Below are positions 40,449 to 51,332 of a stretch of DNA of 64,000 nt, in pieces (within the stretch, counting starts at the first letter, position 1; the number at the start of each line of letters is the position of its first letter). Source of the stretch: Saitoella complicata NRRL Y-17804 (lineage: Eukaryota > Ascomycota > Saitoellomycetes > Saitoellales > Saitoellaceae); NCBI RefSeq assembly GCF_001661265.1, contig NW_017566996.1:372001-436000 (forward strand), read 5' to 3'. A model generated the notes under the pieces. That model ran no database searches. It was not told the DNA's origin and worked only from the letters and a program-made list of their open reading frames with translations. Position numbers and translations under genes: made by a program.

Positions 40449-41831
40449 ATGTCGGCAACAACGGGCAACAACGAGCCCGTCATCAAACAAGAGAACCCAG
40501 GACAACAGCCTCCACCACAGCAATATGCGCCTCCTCCCCAGCAGGTCCAGCACTCCGTCCCACAAATGCAATACCATCAACAAATGATGATGCAAGCAAG
40601 TGCCATGACACCAAAACGCCCAGGCGAGACAGACGAAGGAGCAAACAAGCGGCCAAGGCTGGATTTACAGTTACCGCCGGGGACACCGTTAGCAGGGCCT
40701 ATGCATGGACAGCATATGGTAGGAACGCCGCAGCAGATGAGTGCGCCCGGTATGCCAGGCATGCCTGGTACACCGATGGGAACACCGATGGGGCCACCTA
40801 TGGGTATGCCTCGAGCAGGAGGACCCGGACCTGGTACACCGGGCGGTATGCCCCATCATATCGCACCCTGGGCTTTCCCCCCCGCTGGCCACACCCCAGG
40901 CGCCGGCCCTCGCGGCATGCCACCACCCCAAACCCCCAAAACCGAAGATCCCCTCGACTCCAAAGACAAATTCCAAGACGCGCTCTTCACCGCTGGAATC
41001 GACATCAGAGCCGAAGAGCAGGCGCTCGCGAATCAGAATATGATTCCTGGGGGTGGTGGGTACATGCAGCAGCAGCAGTATAACCCTTACGCATATCAAC
41101 AGCAGAATCGAGAGCGGCAGAGTGATTTCTTGAATTCCACGCCGATGATTCATTTACTTAACGGGACGGCGACAGCACACGCACTCAAGAGTATCGACCC
41201 AGACGTTCCGGCACTCCTGGCACTCGCTGTGAAGGAGCGGTTATCGAGTCTCATCACTTCCATGGCAGCCCTAGAAAAACATCGCACATCCGGCCCTGTA
41301 AACCCAGGCCCATCACCCGAAGCCCGGGCACTGGCAGCATTGGCAAACAAAGAACGCGCAGATGAAGAACGCCGACTCGTACTCCTCGAATCCCGAAAAC
41401 AAGAAGAAGAAACCCGACAAGCACAAGCCGTTCTCGAAGGAACCGCAACCCCAACTACCGAAGGCGAGAAGCCCAAGAAACCCCGGAAGAGTTTGGTGCC
41501 GGGTGGAAGAGGCACCCCCGTAAACGAAGAAGCCCAAACCCGCCTAGCAAACGCAACAGCCTCCGCAATGTCCGGCTCCCGCGGGAAAAAATACGCATGG
41601 ATGACATCCTCCGGCGCCATCACCCCCGGTTCTTCTGCCAACCGTCGGAAGCTTGCGCCGGCGAAGAAGGGAGGGTTGGGGGAGGGGGGAAAGGGGTATG
41701 AGGAGACGAAGGGGTTGATTACGATGAAGGATGCGCTTTTGGCGCTGGAGGGGGAAAGGGATGGCGAGGGGGGAGGAGGGGGGATCGGGGTGCAGAAGGT
41801 CGTTATGAGGGGCTATTCAAGGTTGAGATAG
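40449..41831 (+). CDS. TAF4: TFIID subunit TAF4
   Basis: TAF4 is a histone-fold subunit of TFIID that pairs with TAF12. It is a single exon of 460 aa. The N-terminal 165 residues are Gln/Pro/Met/Gly-rich with short MPGMPGTPMGTPMG-type repeats. The TAF4 C-terminal domain begins KFQDALFTAGIDIRAEEQAL and contains DVPALLALAVKERLSSLITS, a charged helix (EERRLVLLESRKQEEETR), ANATASAMSGSRGKKYAWM and the conserved end ITMKDALLALEGERD and MRGYSRLR. Its stop codon is 77 bp from the telomere-junction repeat described at 41908. Confidence 0.9.
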   Translation: MSATTGNNEPVIKQENPGQQPPPQQYAPPPQQVQHSVPQMQYHQQMMMQASAMTPKRPGETDEGANKRPRLDLQLPPGTPLAGPMHGQHMVGTPQQMSAPGMPGMPGTPMGTPMGPPMGMPRAGGPGPGTPGGMPHHIAPWAFPPAGHTPGAGPRGMPPPQTPKTEDPLDSKDKFQDALFTAGIDIRAEEQALANQNMIPGGGGYMQQQQYNPYAYQQQNRERQSDFLNSTPMIHLLNGTATAHALKSIDPDVPALLALAVKERLSSLITSMAALEKHRTSGPVNPGPSPEARALAALANKERADEERRLVLLESRKQEEETRQAQAVLEGTATPTTEGEKPKKPRKSLVPGGRGTPVNEEAQTRLANATASAMSGSRGKKYAWMTSSGAITPGSSANRRKLAPAKKGGLGEGGKGYEETKGLITMKDALLALEGERDGEGGGGGIGVQKVVMRGYSRLR

Positions 41832-41907
41832 GATGATGGCGCGCATTCGTAATCGGGGCAGAACACTTACCATTACGACTATACTACCATCATTGTATCC
41901 CCTATCC

Positions 41908-42836
41908 AATATCTTATCATACACAAACAAACCACCATGTATCCATATACACCCATTACGCTTACAACGCAACATACTTCCCACTTTGAAGCATCCGTAC
42001 AGTCTGCACATCAACAAGTTCCGCCGCGACATTCCCCTTCATCGTAACCGACCCCTCATCAGCAAAGGGATCTCTATCCTCCTCACTGCTCGCCCGCGAT
42101 CCAACGAGCTTCACGCCAAGCCCCGTGACACTTTCCTCGGCCTGCATCTTCCACCGTGCCTCGACAGGCTTACTTGCCGTCGCGACACCCTGGGTGACGA
42201 ACCTAACCAGGATCTTCTCCTCCTGACCATGCTCCAGCGTGACATCACCGACCTTCATGGCAGCCAACTGACGCTCCGTACTGAACGCAGCAATGGGCGG
42301 CTTACAATCACACGAACTCGCCTGGACACCCTCAACACCCGCAAAGAACACCAAGTCCTGGACTTTGACAGCGTTGCCCATACGCTTGAACATAGGGTTC
42401 ACTTGGTACGTGACAATCAATAAACTCTGTCCCTCCTTGTGTTTCCACATCGGAGTAACAATAATAGGCAAGAACGTAGACATATTAGCCTCATCAACAT
42501 GAGCCTGATACTTCAACGCAATCGTTGCCCGAGATTGAATTGGTGTGAGGGCGACGTGGTACTCTCCAGGCTTGTCGGCTATATCCTTCATGAACGCCGG
42601 GTTTGGTGCAACCTTCTCCAATGTCTGGAACTGATCAAGGTTGATGGTGACACGCTGTTCTTGGCCGCTATACGCCAGCGCGATCTCACCCAAAACGTTT
42701 ACATTCGTGGGTTGACCTTGCTGCATCCTCGCACTGACTGTCTCGATGATGGAGGCATTGAGTCCAGGACCAGTCAATTCAGGATGCCTAGTCGCAGCCG
42801 TGCCAGGCGCCGAGCTGCCCGCAGATCTACTGGACC
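41908..42836. repeat. Direct repeat, left copy (3' part of SYP1)
   Basis: This 929-bp stretch matches 43047–43975 with no difference found by eye and the same encoded peptide throughout. It ends abruptly at the N-gap. It is best explained as the unmerged end of the left contig. Confidence 0.9.
41962..42836 (-). pseudogene. Truncated duplicate of the SYP1 C-terminus
   Basis: This minus-strand stretch encodes the last 291 residues of the Syp1 mu-homology domain up to SGKYVAL and the stop at 41962. It is cut at its 5' end by the gap. Its sequence is the same as in the complete gene at 43101–45669, so it is probably the same locus assembled twice and not a second gene. Confidence 0.85.
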
Positions 42837-42902
42837 NNNNNNNNNNNNNNNNNNNNNNNNNNNNNNNNNNNNNNNNNNNNNNNNNNNNNNNNNNNNNNNN
42901 NN
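42837..42902. other. Assembly gap (66 N)
   Basis: A run of 66 undetermined bases separates the left copy of the SYP1 repeat from a telomere-repeat tract. The size may be arbitrary. Confidence 0.99.
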
Positions 42903-43047
42903 CCCTAACCCTAACCCTAACCCTAACCCTAACCCTAACCCTAACCCTAACCCTAACCCTAACCCTAACCCTAACCCTAACCCTAACCCTAACCCTAACC
43001 CTAACCCTAACCCTAACCCTAACCCTAACCCTAACCCTAAACCCTAA
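42903..43047. repeat. Telomere repeat tract (CCCTAA)n
   Basis: About 24 head-to-tail CCCTAA units, with one CCCTAAA variant near the right end, run 5' to 3' toward unique sequence. This is the orientation of a left chromosome end (TTAGGG on the other strand runs outward). The tract joins unique sequence at 43047–43049, sharing only AA with the uncapped copy. It marks the right-hand contig as telomere-capped here. Confidence 0.97.
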
Positions 43048-43975
43048 ATATCTTATCATACACAAACAAACCACCATGTATCCATATACACCCATTACGC
43101 TTACAACGCAACATACTTCCCACTTTGAAGCATCCGTACAGTCTGCACATCAACAAGTTCCGCCGCGACATTCCCCTTCATCGTAACCGACCCCTCATCA
43201 GCAAAGGGATCTCTATCCTCCTCACTGCTCGCCCGCGATCCAACGAGCTTCACGCCAAGCCCCGTGACACTTTCCTCGGCCTGCATCTTCCACCGTGCCT
43301 CGACAGGCTTACTTGCCGTCGCGACACCCTGGGTGACGAACCTAACCAGGATCTTCTCCTCCTGACCATGCTCCAGCGTGACATCACCGACCTTCATGGC
43401 AGCCAACTGACGCTCCGTACTGAACGCAGCAATGGGCGGCTTACAATCACACGAACTCGCCTGGACACCCTCAACACCCGCAAAGAACACCAAGTCCTGG
43501 ACTTTGACAGCGTTGCCCATACGCTTGAACATAGGGTTCACTTGGTACGTGACAATCAATAAACTCTGTCCCTCCTTGTGTTTCCACATCGGAGTAACAA
43601 TAATAGGCAAGAACGTAGACATATTAGCCTCATCAACATGAGCCTGATACTTCAACGCAATCGTTGCCCGAGATTGAATTGGTGTGAGGGCGACGTGGTA
43701 CTCTCCAGGCTTGTCGGCTATATCCTTCATGAACGCCGGGTTTGGTGCAACCTTCTCCAATGTCTGGAACTGATCAAGGTTGATGGTGACACGCTGTTCT
43801 TGGCCGCTATACGCCAGCGCGATCTCACCCAAAACGTTTACATTCGTGGGTTGACCTTGCTGCATCCTCGCACTGACTGTCTCGATGATGGAGGCATTGA
43901 GTCCAGGACCAGTCAATTCAGGATGCCTAGTCGCAGCCGTGCCAGGCGCCGAGCTGCCCGCAGATCTACTGGACC
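43047..43975. repeat. Direct repeat, right copy (3' part of SYP1)
   Basis: This is the second copy of the 929-bp stretch, offset by 1139 bp from 41908–42836 and directly fused to the telomere tract on its left. It continues without a break into the rest of SYP1. Confidence 0.9.
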
Positions 43976-45669
43976 GAATGGATTGCTGATCATCGGAAAT
44001 CAAACGGCCATGGATACCGGGGCTAGGCAAGGCACCACCCGTCACAGAACCACCCGTCAAATCAGGACTGAGCGAAGGTCCAGGAACGAACATTGTATTC
44101 CGGACCTCCCTCCTGCCGCGACCACCGCGTCTCGAAACAGTGGGCTGAGCTCGGAGTGCAGAGGTAACCCTCGACAATGCCGCAGTATCTTCACCTGTGT
44201 TTTCCGAGCGAATCGCATTCTGGGAGATTTGGACTTGGATAGCGGGTTGAAGCTCGGCGATAGAGTCTGTTTCCTCTTCGGCAATGGTGTCGGAGATGAG
44301 AGTAGGCGCTGGAGGCGCAATGGAGTATCCCTCTGCATCAACACGAGGCTGCAGAGGCTCCTCGAGTGCCCTTGGGGCGTCCTGAGGAAAGCTAGGAGGT
44401 GCCTGATAAGTCTGAACCGGAGCGGGCACAGAAACAGGTACGAGCGGAGGTGCAGGCGCATTCTCGGTGAATTGCGGCGATGTACTCTCACCCTCACGCT
44501 CCTCCTCAATTGTGGGCGTCCCAGTTGTTGGCGGCCTAGCATATCCCTGCGAAGATCCCGTACTAGGTCTCTGCTCTGTAGGGAAGTACGATTCCCGCCT
44601 CGGTGTAGTAGGCGTTGCAGGCTTCTTCGGCGACGTAGATCCACTGAAATTCAGACTCTTCTTTCCTCTCAACATCGTGCCGAACCTGCTCTTGAGACCA
44701 CCTTTCGACGATGAGCCCGTAGAATGCATACTGCTTCCATCATCGAAGCTTTGGCCTCGGGTAACGCCTTGTCTGGGCATCGCGCCTGAAGCACCGGAGC
44801 CGAAGCCTTGCTTAGCTGCAAAGGCCGTGATCTCATCCTCCGCATCAATGCTGAGTACAACATTCGTCACGCTCTCTGTTAACCGCATCGTCTCCTGCGC
44901 GACCTCCGCCTCAAGCGTCTGATACTGCACCAACAAATTCTGAATATTCGCCAACCGAGCTCCATCCACGGCCTGGAACTTCTCCAGTGCCATAGGCGCC
45001 GTAGATTCCCACGTCTGACGTGCCTGAACCATCTGTGATTGCGCATCCGCTGCTTTTCCGTTACTCTTCTTCTTCTTAGAGGCCTTTGCGAGACTGGATT
45101 CAGCTGCTTCGATATCGCGGAGACATGCGGTGAGCGTTAGCTCAATCCGCTTGATCTCGGACCACTGCGGATCGCGGTCGGAGTAGTTTTTCAATGGGTG
45201 TCCGATTGTCTCGTCTAACTTCCGTGCGAGTCTATGGTGAGCATTCGCGTTTCCCTCCGCTGCGCCGGCGACTTGTACCCATGCTGAACCGAAGACCCTG
45301 TATGCGAGTTAGCACCCGTAGCCGAATCCACGAGGACATAGCTCGTCATACCCTAGCGCATCGATATTGGGTAACGGCTTGGCTGCGAGCTTCGACAAGC
45401 TCTTCGCATACGTCTCCTCGATCATCGCACGTTCTCGAAACCATTCGGCAACTGTATGACGAATGAGTCCAACCTTTCAGTTATTCAATACCCTCGCCAT
45501 ACCTTCATCATTGACAGCACTCGCCTTCCGTAACCTATCCCTCAACAATGCCGTCGCAGAGGTTGGTGGTACATTCGTCTGTGCAAGATCGTCAGTCCAA
45601 CAATCGTGAAGCCTGGCGGACGCTGCGCACCAGGAAAGCATCCGCGTACAACGCGTTTCCTCCGGACAT
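43101..45669 (-). CDS. SYP1: Muniscin endocytic adaptor Syp1 (F-BAR plus mu-homology domain)
   Basis: Syp1/FCHo is an early endocytic-site protein. Exons on the minus strand are 45631–45669, 45503–45578, 45352–45451 and 43101–45297 (introns 52, 51 and 54 bp). All are GT–AG and in phase, giving 803 aa. The F-BAR domain (about residues 1–270) reads YADAFLTNVPPTSATALLRD, WFRERAMIEETYAKSLSKLA, VFGSAWVQVAGAAEGNANAH and then helical sequence. A Ser/Pro-rich linker carries SRFGTMLRGKKSLNFSGS. The C-terminal mu-homology domain (about 540–803) has NVNVLGEIALAYSG, VALTPIQSRATIALKYQAHV and VTYQVNPMFKRM. The gene stops 54 bp from the telomere tract; its C-terminal part is repeated left of the gap. Confidence 0.93.
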
Positions 45670-46077
45670 GATCAGGGGTATTCGTATTTGAGTTTAATTG
45701 CAATTGGATCTTTGGTGTTTTGGTGTTTGGCTCGAGCCGCGTTGAATCGACGTCACATGTAGCTCGACGGCGGCCGCCGATTGAGATGCACGGATGCCGA
45801 ACGGCCCGAGTTGTCACTTGCAATTGGAAAGGAGTACATATGAATATAATCGTGTTTCGAGAGGTAATACGTATCCATCTGTCACGGCTCCAAGTCCGTC
45901 CATACCAAACAAGTGAAAGAATCGATCAAAACGCCCAACATACCCAATGCAGACCCTTCGTCTGTTACCCAAAGCAAAAAAGGACGGCTATCAAAGCCAG
46001 TTCATTCCAAAGACTCAAGCATCCATCCCCATCATCCCATCATCTTCTGCCCCTCGGCTCCACCTCCCGTAGGTCGC
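45670..46077. other. Intergenic, SYP1 promoter side
   Basis: This 408-bp spacer lies between two minus-strand genes. No feature was recognised. Confidence 0.35.
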
Positions 46078-47517
46078 TCACATCTTCTTAATCACCAAAA
46101 CCCCCACATCCCCTCTAACCATCCCCTCAATTCCCCTACCCTCCACATCATCCCAAACCCTCCTCACAACCTCCTCCGCACTAACCCTCAACCCACTCTG
46201 CATCGAGTATCCCCCATGCTCCGCCGCATTCTCCTTAAACCACTCCGCCGCTACCCCACGCATCCGATCCTCCTCCTCACGACGCCACCAGGAAGTGATA
46301 CGACGCGAGTATTCCTCTTTCGTAATCTCGCTGTGCTCGAACATTGTCGTTGCGGGGTGTGCGGTCTGTACTGTGTAGGCTTGTAGGATTTCTGCGGTGC
46401 CTTCGAGCCGGAGTTTTAAGTTATCGACAAGGCGGTCGAATTCGGCGGGTTGAGGGGGGGATTGAGCGAGTTGAGCGGCGAGTGGGGTTGGGATGACGCC
46501 TTGACTTATCAAACCCCGAAGAGCGGGCGCAAGCGTCTCATCCAACGGCTTAAACCAATCCGGAAGCCAATCCTCACCGACCTTTCCTCTCGTTGTGGGG
46601 AAAACGTAGATGAAAACTCCACCATGCATCAATTCCTGCATCCTCCACTTTAAGAACTCGTGGGTCTGCGTGATAACCGCATACCCATTCGCCCCTCGTC
46701 GAACACCCGCACCCTCGTAAGCAGCAAACGGAGACTGCCCCGGCCGGGGTTTAGGTGCGAATTGAGCCGGCTCGAAGGACATCCCGATATGTATCGAATC
46801 CGGTTGCACAACCAATGCGTTCACACTCGGATTCGTCGCAAAACACGGGAAAATCCTCTCCGTCGAAAAGTACCCATCCACTTCGTTCTCCGCCGCACCC
46901 ACACCTCCCAAAGTCCTCGTCGAATTCGTTCTGTGCCCAGTGGGTGGACTTGTCAGCGCTTTCGAGAACTCCATCAGATGGGAGAGTGGTAAATGATGTG
47001 TGAGGTGCACAAACGGATCCGTCCCATTCGCAACGAAATACTTCCTCCGCATCGCCGCCAAGACAGGTTTAGACAATCTATCATGCGCTGTCCTCCCCGT
47101 GTTATACTGACACACCCTCACTGCCTCACCACCCCTCACAGGCGCATCCCACGCATCGACGGCGGTTATTAGGGCGTCCCACCTCTCCATTTCCCATTCC
47201 CAGATATCGTCGTATGTCCCATCCTCCCGCCTACTCTTCGCGAACCATCCCCCGCTCTCGCTCGGCGGAGTAGGTAATACGCCTTTTCGGCTATGCGCGT
47301 GCGTGAACCCTGCCTGGGCACTCAAACCAAGCTCCGGAAGTCGTAGGCCGCTCTTGCTTTTGGTTAGCTGGTGCTGGTGGTGGTGAGGTATTGTGGGTGA
47401 TGGATTGGCGGAGGAAGAGTTGGATGAGGTTAGGGGTGGGGAGGGTAGCATTGCCGGTCCGAAGTGAAGATGTTCCGGGTTTGGACGCCCGGGTAGGTTA
47501 AAACCCGGATAAGCCAA
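46078..47517 (-). CDS. Uncharacterised protein, weak methyltransferase-like pattern
   Basis: This is a single exon of 479 aa. No family was recognised with confidence. The first 90 residues are Pro/Ser/His-rich. Later stretches include SHLMEFSKALTSPPTGHRTN, SIHIGMSFEP, FLKWRMQELMHGGVFIYVFP, LRGLISQGVIPTPLAAQLA and MFEHSEITKEEYSRRI. The order of FL..R..EL..GG..+L..AL..L...G.I resembles the carboxyl-methyltransferase (SABATH-like) fold, but the N-terminal SAM-binding motif is not visible. No membrane segment or signal peptide was seen. Confidence 0.7.
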   Translation of the reverse strand: MAYPGFNLPGRPNPEHLHFGPAMLPSPPLTSSNSSSANPSPTIPHHHQHQLTKSKSGLRLPELGLSAQAGFTHAHSRKGVLPTPPSESGGWFAKSRREDGTYDDIWEWEMERWDALITAVDAWDAPVRGGEAVRVCQYNTGRTAHDRLSKPVLAAMRRKYFVANGTDPFVHLTHHLPLSHLMEFSKALTSPPTGHRTNSTRTLGGVGAAENEVDGYFSTERIFPCFATNPSVNALVVQPDSIHIGMSFEPAQFAPKPRPGQSPFAAYEGAGVRRGANGYAVITQTHEFLKWRMQELMHGGVFIYVFPTTRGKVGEDWLPDWFKPLDETLAPALRGLISQGVIPTPLAAQLAQSPPQPAEFDRLVDNLKLRLEGTAEILQAYTVQTAHPATTMFEHSEITKEEYSRRITSWWRREEEDRMRGVAAEWFKENAAEHGGYSMQSGLRVSAEEVVRRVWDDVEGRGIEGMVRGDVGVLVIKKM

Positions 47518-50500
47518 CGTAAGTGATGAACGTAGGTTGTTGATCGTTGGGTTGTTGTTGAAAGGTGAGAGGTGTCCGGTGGTTATGAGCTGTCGTTGTG
47601 CGGATCGCGTGAGATCCGCTGAGGGTATGCGTAGGTACCGCCTGAGCTCGCTTGTTGGGTGGTGTGAATCAGATGACTTGACACCCGTAGGGTAACTATC
47701 GCAAGTTCTTGACTCTCGACTTCGGGAGCGAACGGGAGTCGATTTGTAGTCCGATGGAGATGTTGGTTGTCTGTGGTTGATCCTAAGGTGATCCCGTGGG
47801 TGCTCTCGTGATCGTGCAGTCGCACAGTTTTGCCGTGCACCTCAAATAGAAAGTTCCACTGTCTCGTCTTCTCGTTCAGCAGAGCAATCGCGTCTTCTCG
47901 TTCAGAAGAGTAAACTCTCGTAAACAGTCAAGTTGGTAACAGCAGGGTCTATAAGGTCGGAGCGGAGTCCTATAAATGTCCAGTCCGTCTTGTCCGCTTA
48001 AGTTGCGCTCGGTCGGGCGACCGAACTGAGACCCCGGCTGTCCTCACTAACCAAATCGGGCCACATGTGCAATTGCAACATTCCAGATCAAATTTGAAGT
48101 GAAGTTGGCCCATGGATGGATCGTCTGAAATGCTCCATATAGCGGGTAAACTGGTTCATGATCGTGAAGGGAGAGTGAGAGTGAGAGTGAGAATGACCTC
48201 CACAGAGAGGGAGATCTCGAGGGAAGGCCAAGAACGATGCCAAGTGGACACAGCCTCGATGTGTCTCCTTCTCTTGGTTAATTAACTTTAATTTGCACCC
48301 AGAACGTGCCGATTTTGCCGTCCGCAAACTTCCCCTGCGCGCGGTCCGCTTAACTCAACACTTTCCAATCGATTGAAACATCTGGATCGTTTCCCAAGCT
48401 TGAGGCCTGGCCAAGATCCGACGAAATTGGCACTGTAGGTTAGGTCCAGGCCTCAGCAAATCAAATCTTAGGAAGCAATCTCGACCTGTTAGAGCAAGCT
48501 TGCATGTCGCGGGACGGTACTTGTCGATGCATGACGCCGGTTAGCGGATAAACACCTCCTAAGGATCCTGCTGCCCATCTTCGTGGAGGTTAAGGAAACG
48601 CACAGACCACCTTCGCTAAATCGCATGAAAAAACCATCGAGGCCGTGCGACACCCCTCGCAGATTAGTCGAGCATGATCTGACCTCCCACGCACACTGCT
48701 GATAACATATACCGGTACGTGATAACGAAGCCGCGACGGCGTCAGCTGGGTGAAGGACACCCTCGTTCTAACCATTGAGCCTCGACTAACATCCCCTGCT
48801 ATACTTGCTCACGAAGTCCAAGCGGCAACGTATATCTGTTGACATTAATGGAGTTTCGAGGTGGGGTAGGGATTGGGATCGACAAACTGAGTCCAGTTTC
48901 AGATCGTCCGTACGCGGCTGGACCCGTGCCCTGAAAGTCAATATCATAAGCCTGTGTGTGGGCTGTGGTTATGTAATGAATACACTCCGCAATCGCGATG
49001 GTATGCGCATCGGCTATCCCGATTGTGTTTGATGCTCTTGTGAGCTTGGGATTAACCATGGGACGAGTTTGTGAGCCCCGAGAATTGTTCTGTATCGAGA
49101 GGAGGAGGTCAATTTCGTGAGAACTCTTCAACTAGGTAGTGAGTCACTTGAACACCCACAGATAACGCAACGCTCAATTGATCCCCCCTCGGCCTTTCTA
49201 CCTGTACATACTTAGTCTACCTCTCGCGTGTCCTCCCTTCCATCCCCATGGCAATTACGATACTCACGCTCATCCTCCCACACTTACCCACGTGTAACCA
49301 ACCGCCCACGGCCAGCGCCGCACCCGCGCAGCGGCTGTTTCCGCGGCTGTTGGCTGCGCAAAGGGGGTTAAACACCCGCAGAAAGCGTCTGGAGCGAGGA
49401 GAACCATTCTCCGCGGGAATTGGTGGAAGGTGTAAGCGTAGAGCTTATCTTGTTAAGCGAGGTGTAGGGATATGTGGGGAGTGTGATTGGTCGATGGGTA
49501 ATGGCGGTGATGGGTTCGTTAATCTTGGGTGAAATGGCATATGGAATGAGGAAATTGAAGTTGAGCTTCAGGTTGAGTATATGGCTCAGGAAGTCACATG
49601 CGAGAGAGTGTATAGAGTGACTGTGGCTCGTTGGTTGTGAGAGCCGCGGGTAAATAGTAGTGACGCGTACCCACATCTCCTCTTCTCTCACGTAAGACCT
49701 CAACACCATACCGTATCTGCCCATGCTCACCTTCCATTGTTCTCTTCTAAGCAATCGTGAAATTCAGTACACTCAGAAACTCTCACACCGTAAATCCCGC
49801 GTGGAGGCTGTGTAGCATCGCATGGCCAAACATTTCCATGCCAGCGCCTTGTCGCCCTCTCGCTCTGCCGTCCTTGAAGTTCATTTCGTTTCGTGTTACG
49901 TTATGGGAGACGGGTAGGTGCATGATACCTCACACCCTGCCTCAAGCTTGTGTCTCGACGGGAGGGCCCTTGACGAGTGTTTTCACGAGGTTACATGAGC
50001 TGTGGAAGGAGGAGGAGAAATGATTCAGCCGGTTCGTGGTGTGTCTCATTACCTAATCAAACATACAAAGCAAGACGAAAACTCTCCGAGTTAACTAACA
50101 AAAGGCAAGTCTTCCTGACTTAAACTTCTACTTTGCGGGTAAGTTAGGAAGATGTAACCCCGTCTCCGCACCTTGAATTTCCCCGCAGATCACTTCGACG
50201 AGCAACGAAAAGTGTGGTCATTTCCGGGCATCGAGGGTCTGGGGAGTGAGGTCACGAGGATGAAGCGTATTTTGGCTTAAGGTTGAAGGGAAGTTTTGTC
50301 GAAGACACTTTCGAAAAGATGGGGACGGAATCCGGGCGTCAGGAGGTGCTCGAGCGGGTGTTTTGGCCTTGAGGGGACAGTGGCCGAGGAAGACTGGGAC
50401 TGGTCGAGCGGAGAGGTCACGCTGGCATAAAAAGACCCACAGCTCCCAAGGCCTGGGCAGTTCTGCGACGAGGCGACCGTATCTGGTCGGGTAAGGTCGA

Positions 50501-50749
50501 GGAGATACGTTATGTCACATGCAGCTCGGACGCAACAACCACTTGAGAAGATACTAGTGAGGAGTGAAAATTATCGTCTCAATTAAATCTAGATCATATC
50601 TGTCAAGCTTTTCATTTTTGCGGCTCAGCTCCCACGGCGTCCTGTTCCAGCAGTCCCAAGCGATTGCGGGGTGGCTAAGTACAACCCCGCGCTTCATTAC
50701 TGGGGTATGCACAATCTAGGCTATGCCCAATATGGTGCGCTCGCGCTTT

Positions 50750-51181
50750 TGATAGGGGACCCGGAGGGGGTGCCCGCCCGTGGATATGTGCCCCGATATA
50801 AACTGTAGCGATAGGTAGGAGTTATGGAGAGTAAGGCGCAGCTTATCTGCTTAGCGAAAGGGTGGTGATGACGTGTCCGCCAGCAATTGCAATTGAGTCA
50901 ATTGGAAGGGGGGATCAGACGCGGGCCGTTCGTTGCGACCTCGAAGGTCACCAAACAATCGAGATGTCGCTTTCAGAGTTCAATCTCACGTAATTACCGC
51001 TCCTGTCGATCTCATCTCGCAGGGTTCGTGACGTGTTCACATGTCCTTGTTCCTCGGCTGCGCACCCACCCCGGTATCAGAAGGGCGTAGCGCAGCGATT
51101 GAGGCGGGGCACCTCGGACAGCTGATAGCCAACGTGACGAGCGCGGTACACCGTCAGTAACCCACACCTGCCCGACGATAA
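50750..51181. promoter_or_regulatory. GATA-type sites upstream of the amidase
   Basis: Five HGATAR-type sites lie within 600 bp of the amidase start: TGATAG at 50750, CGATAG at 50809, AGATAAG on the minus strand at 50841–50847, TGATAG at 51123 and CGATAA at 51176. AreA/Nit2 GATA factors use such sites for nitrogen control, and amidases are typical targets. This is inference; GATA motifs are common by chance. Confidence 0.4.
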
Positions 51182-51237
51182 CCAAACCCCACCTGGAGAT
51201 GGATCGCGCTAGTTACCTCCCGAGCCCGAAGCATCTC

Positions 51238-51244
51238 TATAAAA
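51238..51244 (+). promoter_or_regulatory. TATA box candidate of the amidase gene
   Basis: TATAAAA lies 95 bp upstream of the start codon of a gene with strongly biased codons. Confidence 0.55.
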
Positions 51245-51332
51245 TGGGAGCGGATCACCGTGGTCTGATCTGTTTGCATCGATCAATTCCAGTTTGATCT
51301 CCCCCCTCAAAACAAGACATACGATATCAAGA

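Larger units (their letters stand above)
47518..51332. other. 3.8-kb gene-poor region
   Basis: No coding gene, tRNA or mobile element was recognised. Open frames are short and without family resemblance. Small features seen: a 15-bp direct repeat CGTCTTCTCGTTCAG at 47865 and 47891, a short GTGAGA microsatellite near 48175–48195, and GATA-type sites near the right end (separate entry). It may be a long promoter, or hold non-coding transcripts or a lost gene. Confidence 0.5.

Noticed and set aside
41962-42836. A second SYP1-like gene (paralogue)
   Set aside because: It appears identical to the complete gene and is cut by the gap, so it is the same locus assembled twice.
42903-43047. Interstitial telomere repeat left by an ancient chromosome fusion
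   Set aside because: An old fusion would usually give degenerate repeats between different sequences. Here the units are nearly perfect, run outward from one copy of a duplicated locus and abut a gap, which fits a chromosome or contig end better.
42439-43186. Open frames reading (PN)n and (LT)n through the gap and telomere repeat
   Set aside because: These are translations of CCCTAA repeats joined across undetermined bases and have no biological meaning as proteins.
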